DNA of 64,000 nucleotides from assembly GCA_041558415.1 (NCBI GenBank), contig JBFFEY010000003.1, positions 89,631 to 153,630 on the forward strand, read 5' to 3'. The stretch comes from SG8-39 sp041558415. GTDB taxonomy: Bacteria; Pseudomonadota; Gammaproteobacteria; Burkholderiales; SG8-39. A program made the position numbers and the translations under genes. Positions 23,504 through 31,662 of the stretch are shown here, in pieces (the stretch's first letter is position 1; every line of letters begins with the position of its first letter). The notes beneath the pieces are model-generated. The model did not search any database. It was not told where the DNA came from and saw only the letters and a list, made by a program, of their open reading frames with translations.

Positions 23504-25330
23504 CTAGGAGCCCGCCTGCTCGTGCAACGCACGATAGATTCGCTCGGCGATCGTGCGGCTGATGCCCTCGACCTGCGCGATCTCGTCGACCGCCGCCGAC
23601 TGCACGCCGCGCAGGCCGCCGAAATGGGCGAGCAGGCGCTGGCGACGCTTGTCGCCGATCCCCGGGATGTCGGCCAGGGATGACGTGGTTCGGGCCCGAC
23701 CGCGCCGCGCGCGGTGGCCGAGGAGCGCGAAGCGATGTGCCTCGTCGCGGATGCTCTGCACCAGGTGCAGCCCGCGGTCGTGCGCTGCCAGCTGCAGCGT
23801 CTTACCGTCCGTCTCGAAGACGAGCTGCTCCAGGCCCGGCTTGCGTTCGGCTCCCTTGGCGACACCGACGATGCTGACGTCGCTCAAGCCGAGCTCGGCC
23901 AGCGCGCCGCGCGCCGCGTTGACCTGCCCTCGGCCGCCGTCGATCAGGATCAGATCGGGGACCTTGCCGCCTTCGAGGGCGAGCCGTTCGTAGCGCCGGC
24001 GCAGCGCCTGCCGCATCGCGCCATAGTCGTCGCCCGGGGTCACCTCACGAATGTTGAAGCGCCGGTATTCCGACTTCTGCATGGCATGCCGATCGTAGAC
24101 CACGCAGGACGCCACCGTCGCTTCACCCATGGTGTGGCTGATGTCGAAACATTCGATGCGCTCGACCGAATCCGCCAGGCCGAGCGACTCGCGCAAGGCG
24201 CTGAGGCGCCTTTCCTGGGTGGTGCGCTCCTGCGCGCGATGTGCCAGCGCGAGCTCGGCGTTCTTGCACGCCATTTCGAGCCAGACGCGGCGCTCGCCTT
24301 GCTGCGGCGCGAGCACCTGGGTGCCCTGCGGCGCACGCTGCGCGAGCGCCTCGCCCAGCCCCTCGCGGTCGACCGCCTCGCTGGTCAGCACGAGGCGCGG
24401 GACAGGATGATCGAGATAGTGCTGCTCGAGAAACGCGCTGATCACTTCGCTCGCCGACGCGCCGTCGGCATTGGCCGGGAAAAAGCTGCGGTCGCCGATA
24501 TGCCGGCCGCCGCGGATCATCACCAGGTTGACGCAGACGATGCCGCCGTCGACGGCGCTGGCGACGACGTCGGCATCGACGCCGCGCTCGCTTTCCACGT
24601 ATTGCCGCGCCTGCACCCGCGTCAGGGCGCGCACCTGGTCGCGCAGCAACGCGGCCTGTTCGTAGCGCCGCGCCTCGGCCGCGGCGTTCATGCGCTCGGT
24701 CAGGGAACGGATCACGTCGTCCTCGCGACCCTCAAGAAACAGCTCCGCGTGCCGCACGTCCTCGCGGTACGCCGCCTCGCTGATCTGTCCCGTGCAGGGC
24801 GCGGTGCAGCGGCGGATCTGATGCAGCAGGCAGGGACGCGCGCGGTTTTCGAACACCGAATCCTCGCAGGTCCGCAGCCGGAACACGCGCTGCAGCAGCT
24901 GTATCGCTTCGCGTACCGCAAACGCGTGCGGAAAGGGGCCGAAATAGCGGCTCTCGGGCGCGCGCGCACCGCGGTGAAAGCCGATGCGCGGAAACGCCTG
25001 CCCGCTGATCACCAGGTAGGGGTAGGACTTGTCGTCGCGAAACAGGATGTTGTAGCGCGGCGCGAGGCTCTTGATGAGATTGTTCTCGAGCAGCAGCGCC
25101 TCGTCCTCCGAGCGCGTCGCGGTGATCTCAATCGAGGCGACCTGCGAAAGCATCTTCTGCACGCGCGGGCTTTGCGCCGTCGGGCGGCTGAAGTAGCTGC
25201 TGACGCGCTTGCGCAGGTCGCGCGCCTTGCCGACGTACAGCGCCTCCCCCCGCGGGCCGAGCATGCGGTACACGCCCGGCAAATGCGGCAGGCGGCGGAC
25301 AAAGGCTTTCGGCTCGAATGGGGCGTCCAT
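23504..25330 (-). CDS. uvrC: UvrABC excinuclease subunit C
   Basis: Nuclease that makes both incisions in nucleotide excision repair. The 608 aa begin at the ATG of MDAPFEPKAF, just before the GIY-YIG domain (PGVYRMLGPRGEALYVGKA). A UvrB-contact UVR segment lies around residues 200-240, an RNase H-like endonuclease domain contains CFDISHTMGE and LILIDGGRGQVN, and the C-terminal helix-hairpin-helix reads LADIPGIGDKRRQRLLAHFG. An in-frame extension upstream of 25330 is open but lacks family similarity. UvrB is also in this window, at 51331. Confidence 0.95.
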   Translation of the reverse strand: MDAPFEPKAFVRRLPHLPGVYRMLGPRGEALYVGKARDLRKRVSSYFSRPTAQSPRVQKMLSQVASIEITATRSEDEALLLENNLIKSLAPRYNILFRDDKSYPYLVISGQAFPRIGFHRGARAPESRYFGPFPHAFAVREAIQLLQRVFRLRTCEDSVFENRARPCLLHQIRRCTAPCTGQISEAAYREDVRHAELFLEGREDDVIRSLTERMNAAAEARRYEQAALLRDQVRALTRVQARQYVESERGVDADVVASAVDGGIVCVNLVMIRGGRHIGDRSFFPANADGASASEVISAFLEQHYLDHPVPRLVLTSEAVDREGLGEALAQRAPQGTQVLAPQQGERRVWLEMACKNAELALAHRAQERTTQERRLSALRESLGLADSVERIECFDISHTMGEATVASCVVYDRHAMQKSEYRRFNIREVTPGDDYGAMRQALRRRYERLALEGGKVPDLILIDGGRGQVNAARGALAELGLSDVSIVGVAKGAERKPGLEQLVFETDGKTLQLAAHDRGLHLVQSIRDEAHRFALLGHRARRGRARTTSSLADIPGIGDKRRQRLLAHFGGLRGVQSAAVDEIAQVEGISRTIAERIYRALHEQAGS

Positions 25331-25412
25331 GGTGCGCAAGCACCGCCATTCTAGCGTTAGGTTCATGATTTCAGGTAAAATTTTGCCCTTTTCGGAACGG
25401 CTCGGCACCCTC

Positions 25413-25979
25413 ATGGCAAAAGTTATGGCGACCGAAATTCGGGTCGGCAATCTCATCGAATGGGACAAGCGCGTCTGGCGCGTCCTCAAGTGCTACCACG
25501 TGCACGTTGGCGGCCGCGGCGGCGCGTTCATGCAGGTTGAAATGAAGGACATCGAAGTCGGAACCAAGGTCAACCAGCGTTTCCGCACCGACGAGAAGGT
25601 GGAGCGGGCATTCGTCGAGCCGCGCGCAATGGAATACCTCTACCAGGACGGCGAACACTACGTTTTCATGGACAAGCAGAATTACGAGCAGCTGCCGCTG
25701 TCGGCCGATTTCCTGGAGGGCCAGGCGGAGTTCCTGCTGCCCAACACGGACGTGCAGATCAACTTCCACAATGGTCGCGCTATCGGCATCGAGCTGCCGC
25801 CGGCGGTCGTGCTGACGGTCGTCGACACCGAGCCGGGCATCAAGAACGCGACGGCGACCACCAGCTTCAAGCCGGCAACCACCGAGACTGGCCTTGTGGT
25901 TCAGGTGCCGCCGTTCGTCAACCAGGGCGAAAAGATCCGCGTCAACACCGACGACGGGACCTACATGGAGCGCGCCTGA
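25413..25979 (+). CDS. efp: Elongation factor P, alphaproteobacterial-like type with Arg at the tip
   Basis: Relieves ribosome stalling at proline runs. The 188 aa fit the family (three beta-barrel domains), with IRVGNLIEWDKRVWRVLK at the start and VVQVPPFVNQGEKIRVNTDD near the end. The loop tip reads HVGGRGGAFMQVE, with Arg35 where lysine is normal in this subfamily. Most betaproteobacterial EF-Ps that I know have an SGRN-type loop and an adjacent earP; neither is seen here. ATG at 25413 is chosen because it aligns with the family N-terminus; a second ATG is 4 codons further in. A TAAAAT -10-like element lies at 25376-25381. Confidence 0.9.
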   Translation: MAKVMATEIRVGNLIEWDKRVWRVLKCYHVHVGGRGGAFMQVEMKDIEVGTKVNQRFRTDEKVERAFVEPRAMEYLYQDGEHYVFMDKQNYEQLPLSADFLEGQAEFLLPNTDVQINFHNGRAIGIELPPAVVLTVVDTEPGIKNATATTSFKPATTETGLVVQVPPFVNQGEKIRVNTDDGTYMERA

Positions 25980-25992
25980 GCGCGGACGAGCC

Positions 25993-27021
25993 TCAGGCGA
26001 GGGATTCGAGCGCCGCGCCCGCCTCCCGATAGGCGACGCTCTTACGCAAATCGCGTCCGTGACGCGACCACATCTGCTCCGCCAGGGCGGGGCGCGCCAT
26101 GGCCTCGGTACCGAGTGCCTCGAGCAGCGCGTCCTGCCCCGCCGGGTCCTGGCAGAGCAGCACCATGTCGCAGCCTGCGGCGAGCGCCGCACGGGCCCGT
26201 TCCGGAACACCGCCCGCCGTGCTCGCGCCTTCCATCGACAAATCGTCGCTGAAAATCAGGCCCTCGAAGCCGAGTTCATTGCGCAGCACGTTCTGCAGCC
26301 AGTAGCGCGAGTAGCCTGCGGGTTCGGCGTCCGCCTGAGTGAAGATCACGTGCGCCGGCATGATGCCCTTCAGTCCCGCGGCGATCACCGGGCGGTACGG
26401 GGCGACATCTTTGCGCATGATTTCCTCCAGGCGCCGGTCGTCGCGCGGCACGCTGACGTGCGAATCGAGTGCGGCGAAGCCGTGCCCGGGAAAATGCTTG
26501 GCCACTGCGGCAATGCCTGCCTCGGCGAAGCCCTTGACCAGCGCAGCGCCCAGTGCGCCGACCGCGCCCGGGTCGAAATGCAGCGCGCGGTCGCCGATTA
26601 CCGAGCTCGAGCCATAGTCGAGATCCAGCACGGGCGCGAAGCTGAAGTCCACGCCGTGCGCGTCCAGTTCGGCCGCCACCGTGTAACCGACCGCTCGCGC
26701 TGCCGCCAGCGCCTGCGACCGGTCGCGATCCCAGAGCCTGCCCAGGGTCCGCATCGGCGGGATCGCCGTAAACCCTTCGCGAAAGCGCTGTACGCGACCG
26801 CCCTCGTGATCCACGCAGATGAACAGGCGCGGTTCCCGCAGCGCGGCGATTTCTTCCGTCAGCGCCTGCAGCTGTGCGCCGTCCTGAAAATTGTGCGCGA
26901 ACAGAATGACGCCGCCCACGGCGGGGTGGCGCAGGCGGCGACGGTCCTCGTCCGTCAGGGCGAGGCCGGTGGGATCGAGGACCAGCGGGCCGAGGGGAAT
27001 TCGTGTTTTTACGCGTCGCAT
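25993..27021 (-). CDS. nagZ: Beta-N-acetylhexosaminidase NagZ
   Basis: Cytoplasmic family GH3 enzyme that removes GlcNAc from 1,6-anhydro-muropeptides in cell-wall recycling. The 342 aa carry the signature KHFPGHGFAALDSHVSVP, which contains the catalytic histidine, and the nucleophile aspartate in LIFSDDLSMEGAS. The ATG lies 13 bases inside the end of acpS. It is the last gene of the lepA-to-nagZ run and converges on efp. Confidence 0.94.
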   Translation of the reverse strand: MRRVKTRIPLGPLVLDPTGLALTDEDRRRLRHPAVGGVILFAHNFQDGAQLQALTEEIAALREPRLFICVDHEGGRVQRFREGFTAIPPMRTLGRLWDRDRSQALAAARAVGYTVAAELDAHGVDFSFAPVLDLDYGSSSVIGDRALHFDPGAVGALGAALVKGFAEAGIAAVAKHFPGHGFAALDSHVSVPRDDRRLEEIMRKDVAPYRPVIAAGLKGIMPAHVIFTQADAEPAGYSRYWLQNVLRNELGFEGLIFSDDLSMEGASTAGGVPERARAALAAGCDMVLLCQDPAGQDALLEALGTEAMARPALAEQMWSRHGRDLRKSVAYREAGAALESLA

Positions 27022-27392
27022 TCCAGAATCACGGTTGCACTGGCCAGTTTGCGCTCGTCGCTGAGCGAAAGGTGCGTGCGGCGAATACCCTGGGCGCTCA
27101 GCAGCGCGGCGAGCGCACTCGAAAATTCGAGCCGTGGCTGCCCCAGCCGATGATTGCTCACCCAGACCCCATGCCAGTCGGCAGGTGCGCGCACCCCGGA
27201 TCCGAGCGCCTTGCCGAAAGCCTCCTTCGCCGCAAAGCGTTTAGCAAGGTAGGCTGCCGGTCGGCCGAGCGCATGAAAGCGGGCCAGCTCGGCGTCGCAC
27301 AGAATGCGCTCGGCAAAGCGGTCGCCGAAGCGTTCCAGCACCCGCGCCACGCGAGCGATTTCCACCAGGTCGGTACCCACGCCGTAGATCAC
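27009..27392 (-). CDS. acpS: Holo-[acyl-carrier-protein] synthase
   Basis: Transfers 4'-phosphopantetheine from CoA to AcpP. The protein is 127 aa. The N-terminal GVGTDLVEIARVARVLERFG holds the Mg-binding aspartate, and RFAAKEAFGKALGSG holds the conserved K-E-A-x-x-K motif. The GTG start overlaps the pdxJ stop by four bases (GTGA). Its substrate AcpP is encoded in the same window at 39269. Confidence 0.94.
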   Translation of the reverse strand: MIYGVGTDLVEIARVARVLERFGDRFAERILCDAELARFHALGRPAAYLAKRFAAKEAFGKALGSGVRAPADWHGVWVSNHRLGQPRLEFSSALAALLSAQGIRRTHLSLSDERKLASATVILECDA

Positions 27393-28165
27393 GCCCGCCC
27401 TCCGCCGACCGCGCTGCGCGCCGCGACCGCATCGACCATCAAACGTTTCATCGTGCGCACGGCTTCGCGCATGCCGACAAAGACGGCACGGCTCACGATG
27501 GCGTGCCCGATGTGCAGCTCGCGCACGCCTTCGAGCGCCGCCACCGGCTGGACATTGAAGTAATTCAGCGCATGCCCGGCGTTGAAGCGCATGCCGCGGG
27601 CGCGTATCGCCTCGCCCGCCCGGCGTACGCGATCGAGCGCCTCGCGCACCGGCGGGCTTTCCACATCGCGCCCCTTGGCGTGAAACGCCCGCGCGTAGGG
27701 CCCGGTATGTACTTCGCATACAGCGGCACCGATCCGCCCTGCCGCCTCTACCTGGGCAGGCTCGGCATCGATGAACACCGAAACGCGAATCCCCGCACCG
27801 CTCAGTCGTGCGACCACCTCCCGCAGCGCGCGTTCCTGCGCGACGATGTCGAGACCGCCTTCGGTGGTGATTTCGTGCCGCCCTTCGGGCACCAGCATCG
27901 CCATCTCCGGTTTCAGCTGCTCGGCGATTGCAACCATCTCCCCGGTCGCCGCCATTTCGAGGTTGAGCTTGATGTGCGTGAGTTCGCGCAGCCGCCGCAC
28001 GTCCTGGTCCTGGATATGGCGCCGATCTTCGCGCAAGTGGACCGTGATGCCGTCCGCACCCCCGAGATGCGCCTCGATCGCCGCCCACACCGGATCCGGT
28101 TCGTAGGTGCGCCGCGCCTGGCGAATCGTGGCGACATGATCGACATTGACGCCGAGCTCGATCAT
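27389..28165 (-). CDS. pdxJ: Pyridoxine 5'-phosphate synthase
   Basis: Last committed step of the DXP-dependent vitamin B6 pathway. The 258-aa TIM barrel starts LGVNVDHVATIRQARRT, has the GADGITVHLREDRRHIQD segment with catalytic residues, and ends with the conserved ELHIGHAIVSRAVFVGMREAV region. It overlaps recO by four bases (ATGA) and acpS by four bases, so translation of all three is coupled. Confidence 0.96.
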   Translation of the reverse strand: MIELGVNVDHVATIRQARRTYEPDPVWAAIEAHLGGADGITVHLREDRRHIQDQDVRRLRELTHIKLNLEMAATGEMVAIAEQLKPEMAMLVPEGRHEITTEGGLDIVAQERALREVVARLSGAGIRVSVFIDAEPAQVEAAGRIGAAVCEVHTGPYARAFHAKGRDVESPPVREALDRVRRAGEAIRARGMRFNAGHALNYFNVQPVAALEGVRELHIGHAIVSRAVFVGMREAVRTMKRLMVDAVAARSAVGGGRA

Positions 28166-28896
28166 AGGTCCTGCAGTTCTCGTAGCACGTTGCGCGTATG
28201 CAGCATCTGTCCAGGAAGACGCTCGGCGATCAACGCGCGCATGAGGGCGCGCGCCTCCTCCCGCGTCTGCGCGCGCCCATAATCGTCACGCGCGACATCG
28301 AGCAGCGTCTGTCCGCTGACGACGCAGGCTCCGGTCGTTTGCGGCCGTCCCGCATCACCGTTTAGCGGCACCGGGCCGAGCTCCGGCTCGTAACGGTAGC
28401 TGCGGCGCGGATCGACCGGCAGACCACTGTCCGCTTCCCGCTCCAGCTGCGGAGCATACCCGAGCTCGGCGAGTAGGCGGCGCTCGAACGTCCGCAACAC
28501 GCCCGCCGGCGACTGCCCCTGCCCCAGTCGTAGGAGGCCCGTATCGTAGGCATCAAACAGCAATTCATGCGGATCCTCGCGCGGTAGCAATCGCAGCAGC
28601 AACTCGTTCAGGTAAAACCCGCACATCAGCGCGACTCCGGCCAGCGCCGCACCTCCGCCGGCCCACTCGACCGAGGTGAGCGTCGCCAGCTCCGTGGACC
28701 CGCTCCAGCTGAGCCGCAGCGGATGAAAGCCGAGCAGCAGGCCCCGCATCGCCGAGCGCGGCCGCCGCGCACCGCGCGCCAGGAGACCGACGCGTCCCCA
28801 GCGGCGCGAAAACACCTCGACGATCAGACTCGTCTCCCTGTACGCGTAGCTGTGCAGCACATAGCCAGGCTCCTGCTCGATGCGTCGCCGAGCCAT
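28162..28896 (-). CDS. recO: DNA repair protein RecO
   Basis: Loads RecA with RecR at gaps and anneals SSB-coated DNA. The protein is 244 aa. It begins with the OB-fold pattern PGYVLHSYAYRETSLIVEVFSR around 10-30, then LLARGARRPRSAMRGLLLGF, and contains the helical LCGFYLNELLLRLLPREDPH-type segment. The era stop and recO start overlap by one base (TGATG). Confidence 0.93.
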   Translation of the reverse strand: MARRRIEQEPGYVLHSYAYRETSLIVEVFSRRWGRVGLLARGARRPRSAMRGLLLGFHPLRLSWSGSTELATLTSVEWAGGGAALAGVALMCGFYLNELLLRLLPREDPHELLFDAYDTGLLRLGQGQSPAGVLRTFERRLLAELGYAPQLEREADSGLPVDPRRSYRYEPELGPVPLNGDAGRPQTTGACVVSGQTLLDVARDDYGRAQTREEARALMRALIAERLPGQMLHTRNVLRELQDL

Positions 28897-29780
28897 CAGG
28901 CGTACCCGAGTTGGTGCAGGATGCGCAGGTCATCGGTCCACTTGTCGCGCACCTTGACCCAGACGTTGAGAAAGACCTTGCCACCGAACAGCTGCTCCAT
29001 GTCGCGCCGGGCATCGCGCGCCACACGCTTCAGGGTGTCGCCGCCCCGCCCGACGACGATGCCTTTCTGGCTCTCTCGCTCGACCAAGATCGTTGCCTCA
29101 ATGCGCCGCAGCGCAGCGTCCAACCGGAACGCGTCGATGACCACCTCGCAACGATACGGCAACTCCTCGCCGAGCGCGAAGAACAGCTTTTCACGCAGCA
29201 GTTCTGCCGCGAAAAAGCGCTCGTCACGATCGGTCAGTTGGTCGGCCGGATAGAGGGCCGGCCCCTCCGGCAACGCGTCCCTCAGCACACGCAGCAGCGT
29301 CGGCAGATTCTTGCCGGTGCGTGCGCTGACTGGAACGATTGCCTCAAATGCGCGCAGCTTGGCCAGACGGTCGATGAAGGGCAGCAACCGGTCGGTGCCA
29401 CGCACGCGGTCGATCTTGTTGATCGCCACCACAGTCTTCTGTCGTGCAGGGATCGCGGCAAGGGCGGCATGGTCACCGGCCTCCAGCCGTATCGCCTCGA
29501 CGACAAGCAGCGCCACATCGCAGTCGCGCGCCGCCTGCCCCGCGCGTCGTCCGAGCATGCGCTGCAGCGCGCTGCTTGTGCGCGGCGGCCGGCCGGGCGC
29601 GTCGACGAACACGATTTGGGCGTCCTCCGCGGTGAGGATCGCCGTGATCAGATGGCGTGTCGTCTGTGCCTTGGGCGAGACAATCGACAGTTTTTGCCCG
29701 ATCAAGCGGTTGATGAGACTGGACTTGCCGACGTTGGGCCGTCCCGTGAGGCCCACCGTGCCGCAGCGAAACGCGCTCAC
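28896..29780 (-). CDS. era: GTPase Era
   Basis: GTPase for 16S rRNA maturation and 30S assembly. The protein is 294 aa. G1 is GRPNVGKSSL, the G2 region is TTRHLITAI, G3 is reduced to VDAPGRP, G4 is NKID, and the C-terminal KH domain carries ILVERESQKGIVVGRGGDTLK. The GTG start overlapping the rnc stop by four bases is preferred to the open extension upstream. The G3 sequence D-A-P-G replaces the more usual D-T-P-G. Confidence 0.94.
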   Translation of the reverse strand: MSAFRCGTVGLTGRPNVGKSSLINRLIGQKLSIVSPKAQTTRHLITAILTAEDAQIVFVDAPGRPPRTSSALQRMLGRRAGQAARDCDVALLVVEAIRLEAGDHAALAAIPARQKTVVAINKIDRVRGTDRLLPFIDRLAKLRAFEAIVPVSARTGKNLPTLLRVLRDALPEGPALYPADQLTDRDERFFAAELLREKLFFALGEELPYRCEVVIDAFRLDAALRRIEATILVERESQKGIVVGRGGDTLKRVARDARRDMEQLFGGKVFLNVWVKVRDKWTDDLRILHQLGYA

Positions 29781-30448
29781 TGACCGATCCTCTCCAGCAG
29801 GGCCGCAGCCGCTTCCTGCTCGGCGCGCTGGCGGGACGTGCCCCGGCCGATGGCCCTCACCCCGAGATCGGCGACGACGCATTCCACCTCGAAGATCTGG
29901 CGGTGAGACGCCCCGCTGACCTGAACGACGTGGTACTCGGGACGCAACTTGCGCTGCCCCTGAAGGTACTCTTGCAGCCGGGTCTTCGGATCCTTCATTG
30001 GTCCGCGTGGGTCGACATTTGTCAGCCGGTCCGCGTAAGCGCCGAGCACCACGCGACGCGCCTCCTCGTAGCCGCCATCAACGAACACCGCGCCGAACAG
30101 CGCCTCCATCGCGTCCGCGAGGATCGAGGCCCTGAGGTTCGTCTCATGCCCGCGTTCGCCCTCGCCGAGGCGGATGCAGGACGCCAGGCCAAGCGCCTGC
30201 GCCGTTTCGGCCAACGCCTGCTCGCAGACGAGCACCGCCCGCATGCGCGTCAGCTGCCCCTCGTTCAGATCTGAAAACCGCGTCAGCAGCGCCTCCGCCA
30301 TGACGCAGCCGAGCACACTGTCGCCCAGGAATTCGAGGCGTTCGTTGTGGTTCGAGCCGTAGCTGCGATGCGTCAGCGCCTGCTGCAGCAGTGCGCCGTT
30401 GCGAAATCGGTAGCCGATACGCGCTTCGAGATCAACAGACCGATCCAA
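29777..30448 (-). CDS. rnc: Ribonuclease III
   Basis: Double-strand RNA endonuclease of 223 aa. The catalytic signature NERLEFLGDSVLG is intact, and the second acidic site is DAMEALFGAVFVDGG. The C-terminal double-strand RNA-binding domain runs from about residue 155 (DPKTRLQEYLQG) to the end. It is coupled to era (GTGA). A 38-base gap separates it from the DUF4845 gene upstream. Confidence 0.95.
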   Translation of the reverse strand: MDRSVDLEARIGYRFRNGALLQQALTHRSYGSNHNERLEFLGDSVLGCVMAEALLTRFSDLNEGQLTRMRAVLVCEQALAETAQALGLASCIRLGEGERGHETNLRASILADAMEALFGAVFVDGGYEEARRVVLGAYADRLTNVDPRGPMKDPKTRLQEYLQGQRKLRPEYHVVQVSGASHRQIFEVECVVADLGVRAIGRGTSRQRAEQEAAAALLERIGQ

Positions 30449-30486
30449 AAAGGGCCTACTGTCTCAAGACACCGAGCCGCGCTCGT

Positions 30487-30843
30487 CTACCGGTCCCCGG
30501 TGCTCGCGGCGAAGTCGATACAGACCGACACGTTGCCAAAGAGCCGGATTTCCTTGCGGTAGGCAAACGAGAGCACCACCAGTCCAGTGTCGCGCGTAAT
30601 CTCGATGTCCGCCGGCTTGATGCTCGTGATGTCGTCGATCGTGGCGCGCGCCTCAAAGGACTTCCGGATGTCCGCGATCGACATCTCCTTGTTTTCGTTG
30701 ACGATGCTGTGGATTGCCTTCTTGGCGTTGAAATACTCGATGTACGAAGGCGCGAGCTTCATCGCCAGCAGCGCCGCGATGATCAGCACGAAGCCACCGA
30801 AAAGGAGCCCCAGCAGACTGATCCCGGTTTGTCTGTTGCGCAT
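30487..30843 (-). CDS. DUF4845-family membrane protein
   Basis: Protein of 118 aa that starts MRNRQTGISLLGLLFGGFVL, a pseudopilin-like N-terminus with one transmembrane helix, then SYIEYFNAKKAIHSIV. This small protein is nearly always placed between lepB and rnc in betaproteobacteria and some gammaproteobacteria; its function is unknown. It starts 20 bases after the lepB stop. Confidence 0.85.
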   Translation of the reverse strand: MRNRQTGISLLGLLFGGFVLIIAALLAMKLAPSYIEYFNAKKAIHSIVNENKEMSIADIRKSFEARATIDDITSIKPADIEITRDTGLVVLSFAYRKEIRLFGNVSVCIDFAASTGDR

Positions 30844-30863
30844 GTTGCCTCCCTGTCTCGCCC

Positions 30864-31652
30864 TTAACGAAACGACCCGAAGCGGCCGAGCTCGCTCAGG
30901 TTCAACCAGATGAAAAACGCCTTGCCCACGATGTTTGCGTCCGGCACGAAACCCCACACCCGGCTGTCGCTCGAATTGTCGCGGTTGTCGCCCATCATGA
31001 AATAGTGCCCAGGCGGCACGACACATGTCAGTCCGTTGCTATTGTAGTTGCAATTCGCCGCGTGAGGGAACGCGCGTGCGTACGGCGGCAAGTTCGGTGC
31101 ATCGCCATCCAGCAAGATCTCGTGATCGACCCCATCGAGACGCTCGAGGTAGCGCTGCGAATACTGCATCCGTTCCTTGGACAGATAGTCGTCGATCTGG
31201 CGCACCGGCACTTCGTGCCCGTTGATCAACAGCCGCTTGTCGCGATATTCCACGCGGTCGCCCGGCAGGCCGACGACCCGCTTGATGTAATCGAGAGAGG
31301 GGTCCGGCGGGTAACGGAACACCATGACGTCGCCGCGCCGCGGGCTGTTGACTTCGATCACCTTGCGGTTGATCACCGGCAATCGGATGCCGTAGCTGAA
31401 CTTGTTCACCAGGATAAAGTCGCCGATGAGCAGCGTCGGCATCATCGACCCAGACGGAATCTTGAATGGCTCGACAACAAACGAGCGGAGCAGGAATACC
31501 GCCAGAATGACCGGGAAGAAGCTGACCGAATACTCGACCCACCACGGCTGGCGGGCATCTGTCGGGCGACGGCGTCTCAGCACGGCCGCCTCCATCGCCC
31601 AGATCAGGCCCGTCAGCACCAGCAGGAGAAACAGGAAAAGCGCGAAGTTCAA
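30864..31652 (-). CDS. lepB: Signal peptidase I
   Basis: Inner-membrane protease that removes signal peptides. It is 262 aa. Two N-terminal hydrophobic helices are followed by the catalytic serine in IPSGSMMPTLLIGD and the general-base lysine in DYIKRVVGLPGD. The C-terminal box is GHYFMMGDNRDNSSDSRVWG, split around R. It lies 10 bases after lepA in the same operon. Confidence 0.95.
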   Translation of the reverse strand: MNFALFLFLLLVLTGLIWAMEAAVLRRRRPTDARQPWWVEYSVSFFPVILAVFLLRSFVVEPFKIPSGSMMPTLLIGDFILVNKFSYGIRLPVINRKVIEVNSPRRGDVMVFRYPPDPSLDYIKRVVGLPGDRVEYRDKRLLINGHEVPVRQIDDYLSKERMQYSQRYLERLDGVDHEILLDGDAPNLPPYARAFPHAANCNYNSNGLTCVVPPGHYFMMGDNRDNSSDSRVWGFVPDANIVGKAFFIWLNLSELGRFGSFR

Positions 31653-31662
31653 GTGACCGTTC

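Noticed and set aside
23714..25354. Long open frame on the plus strand (546 codons) opposite uvrC
   Set aside because: uvrC has full domain support on the other strand; the antisense product is compositionally odd.
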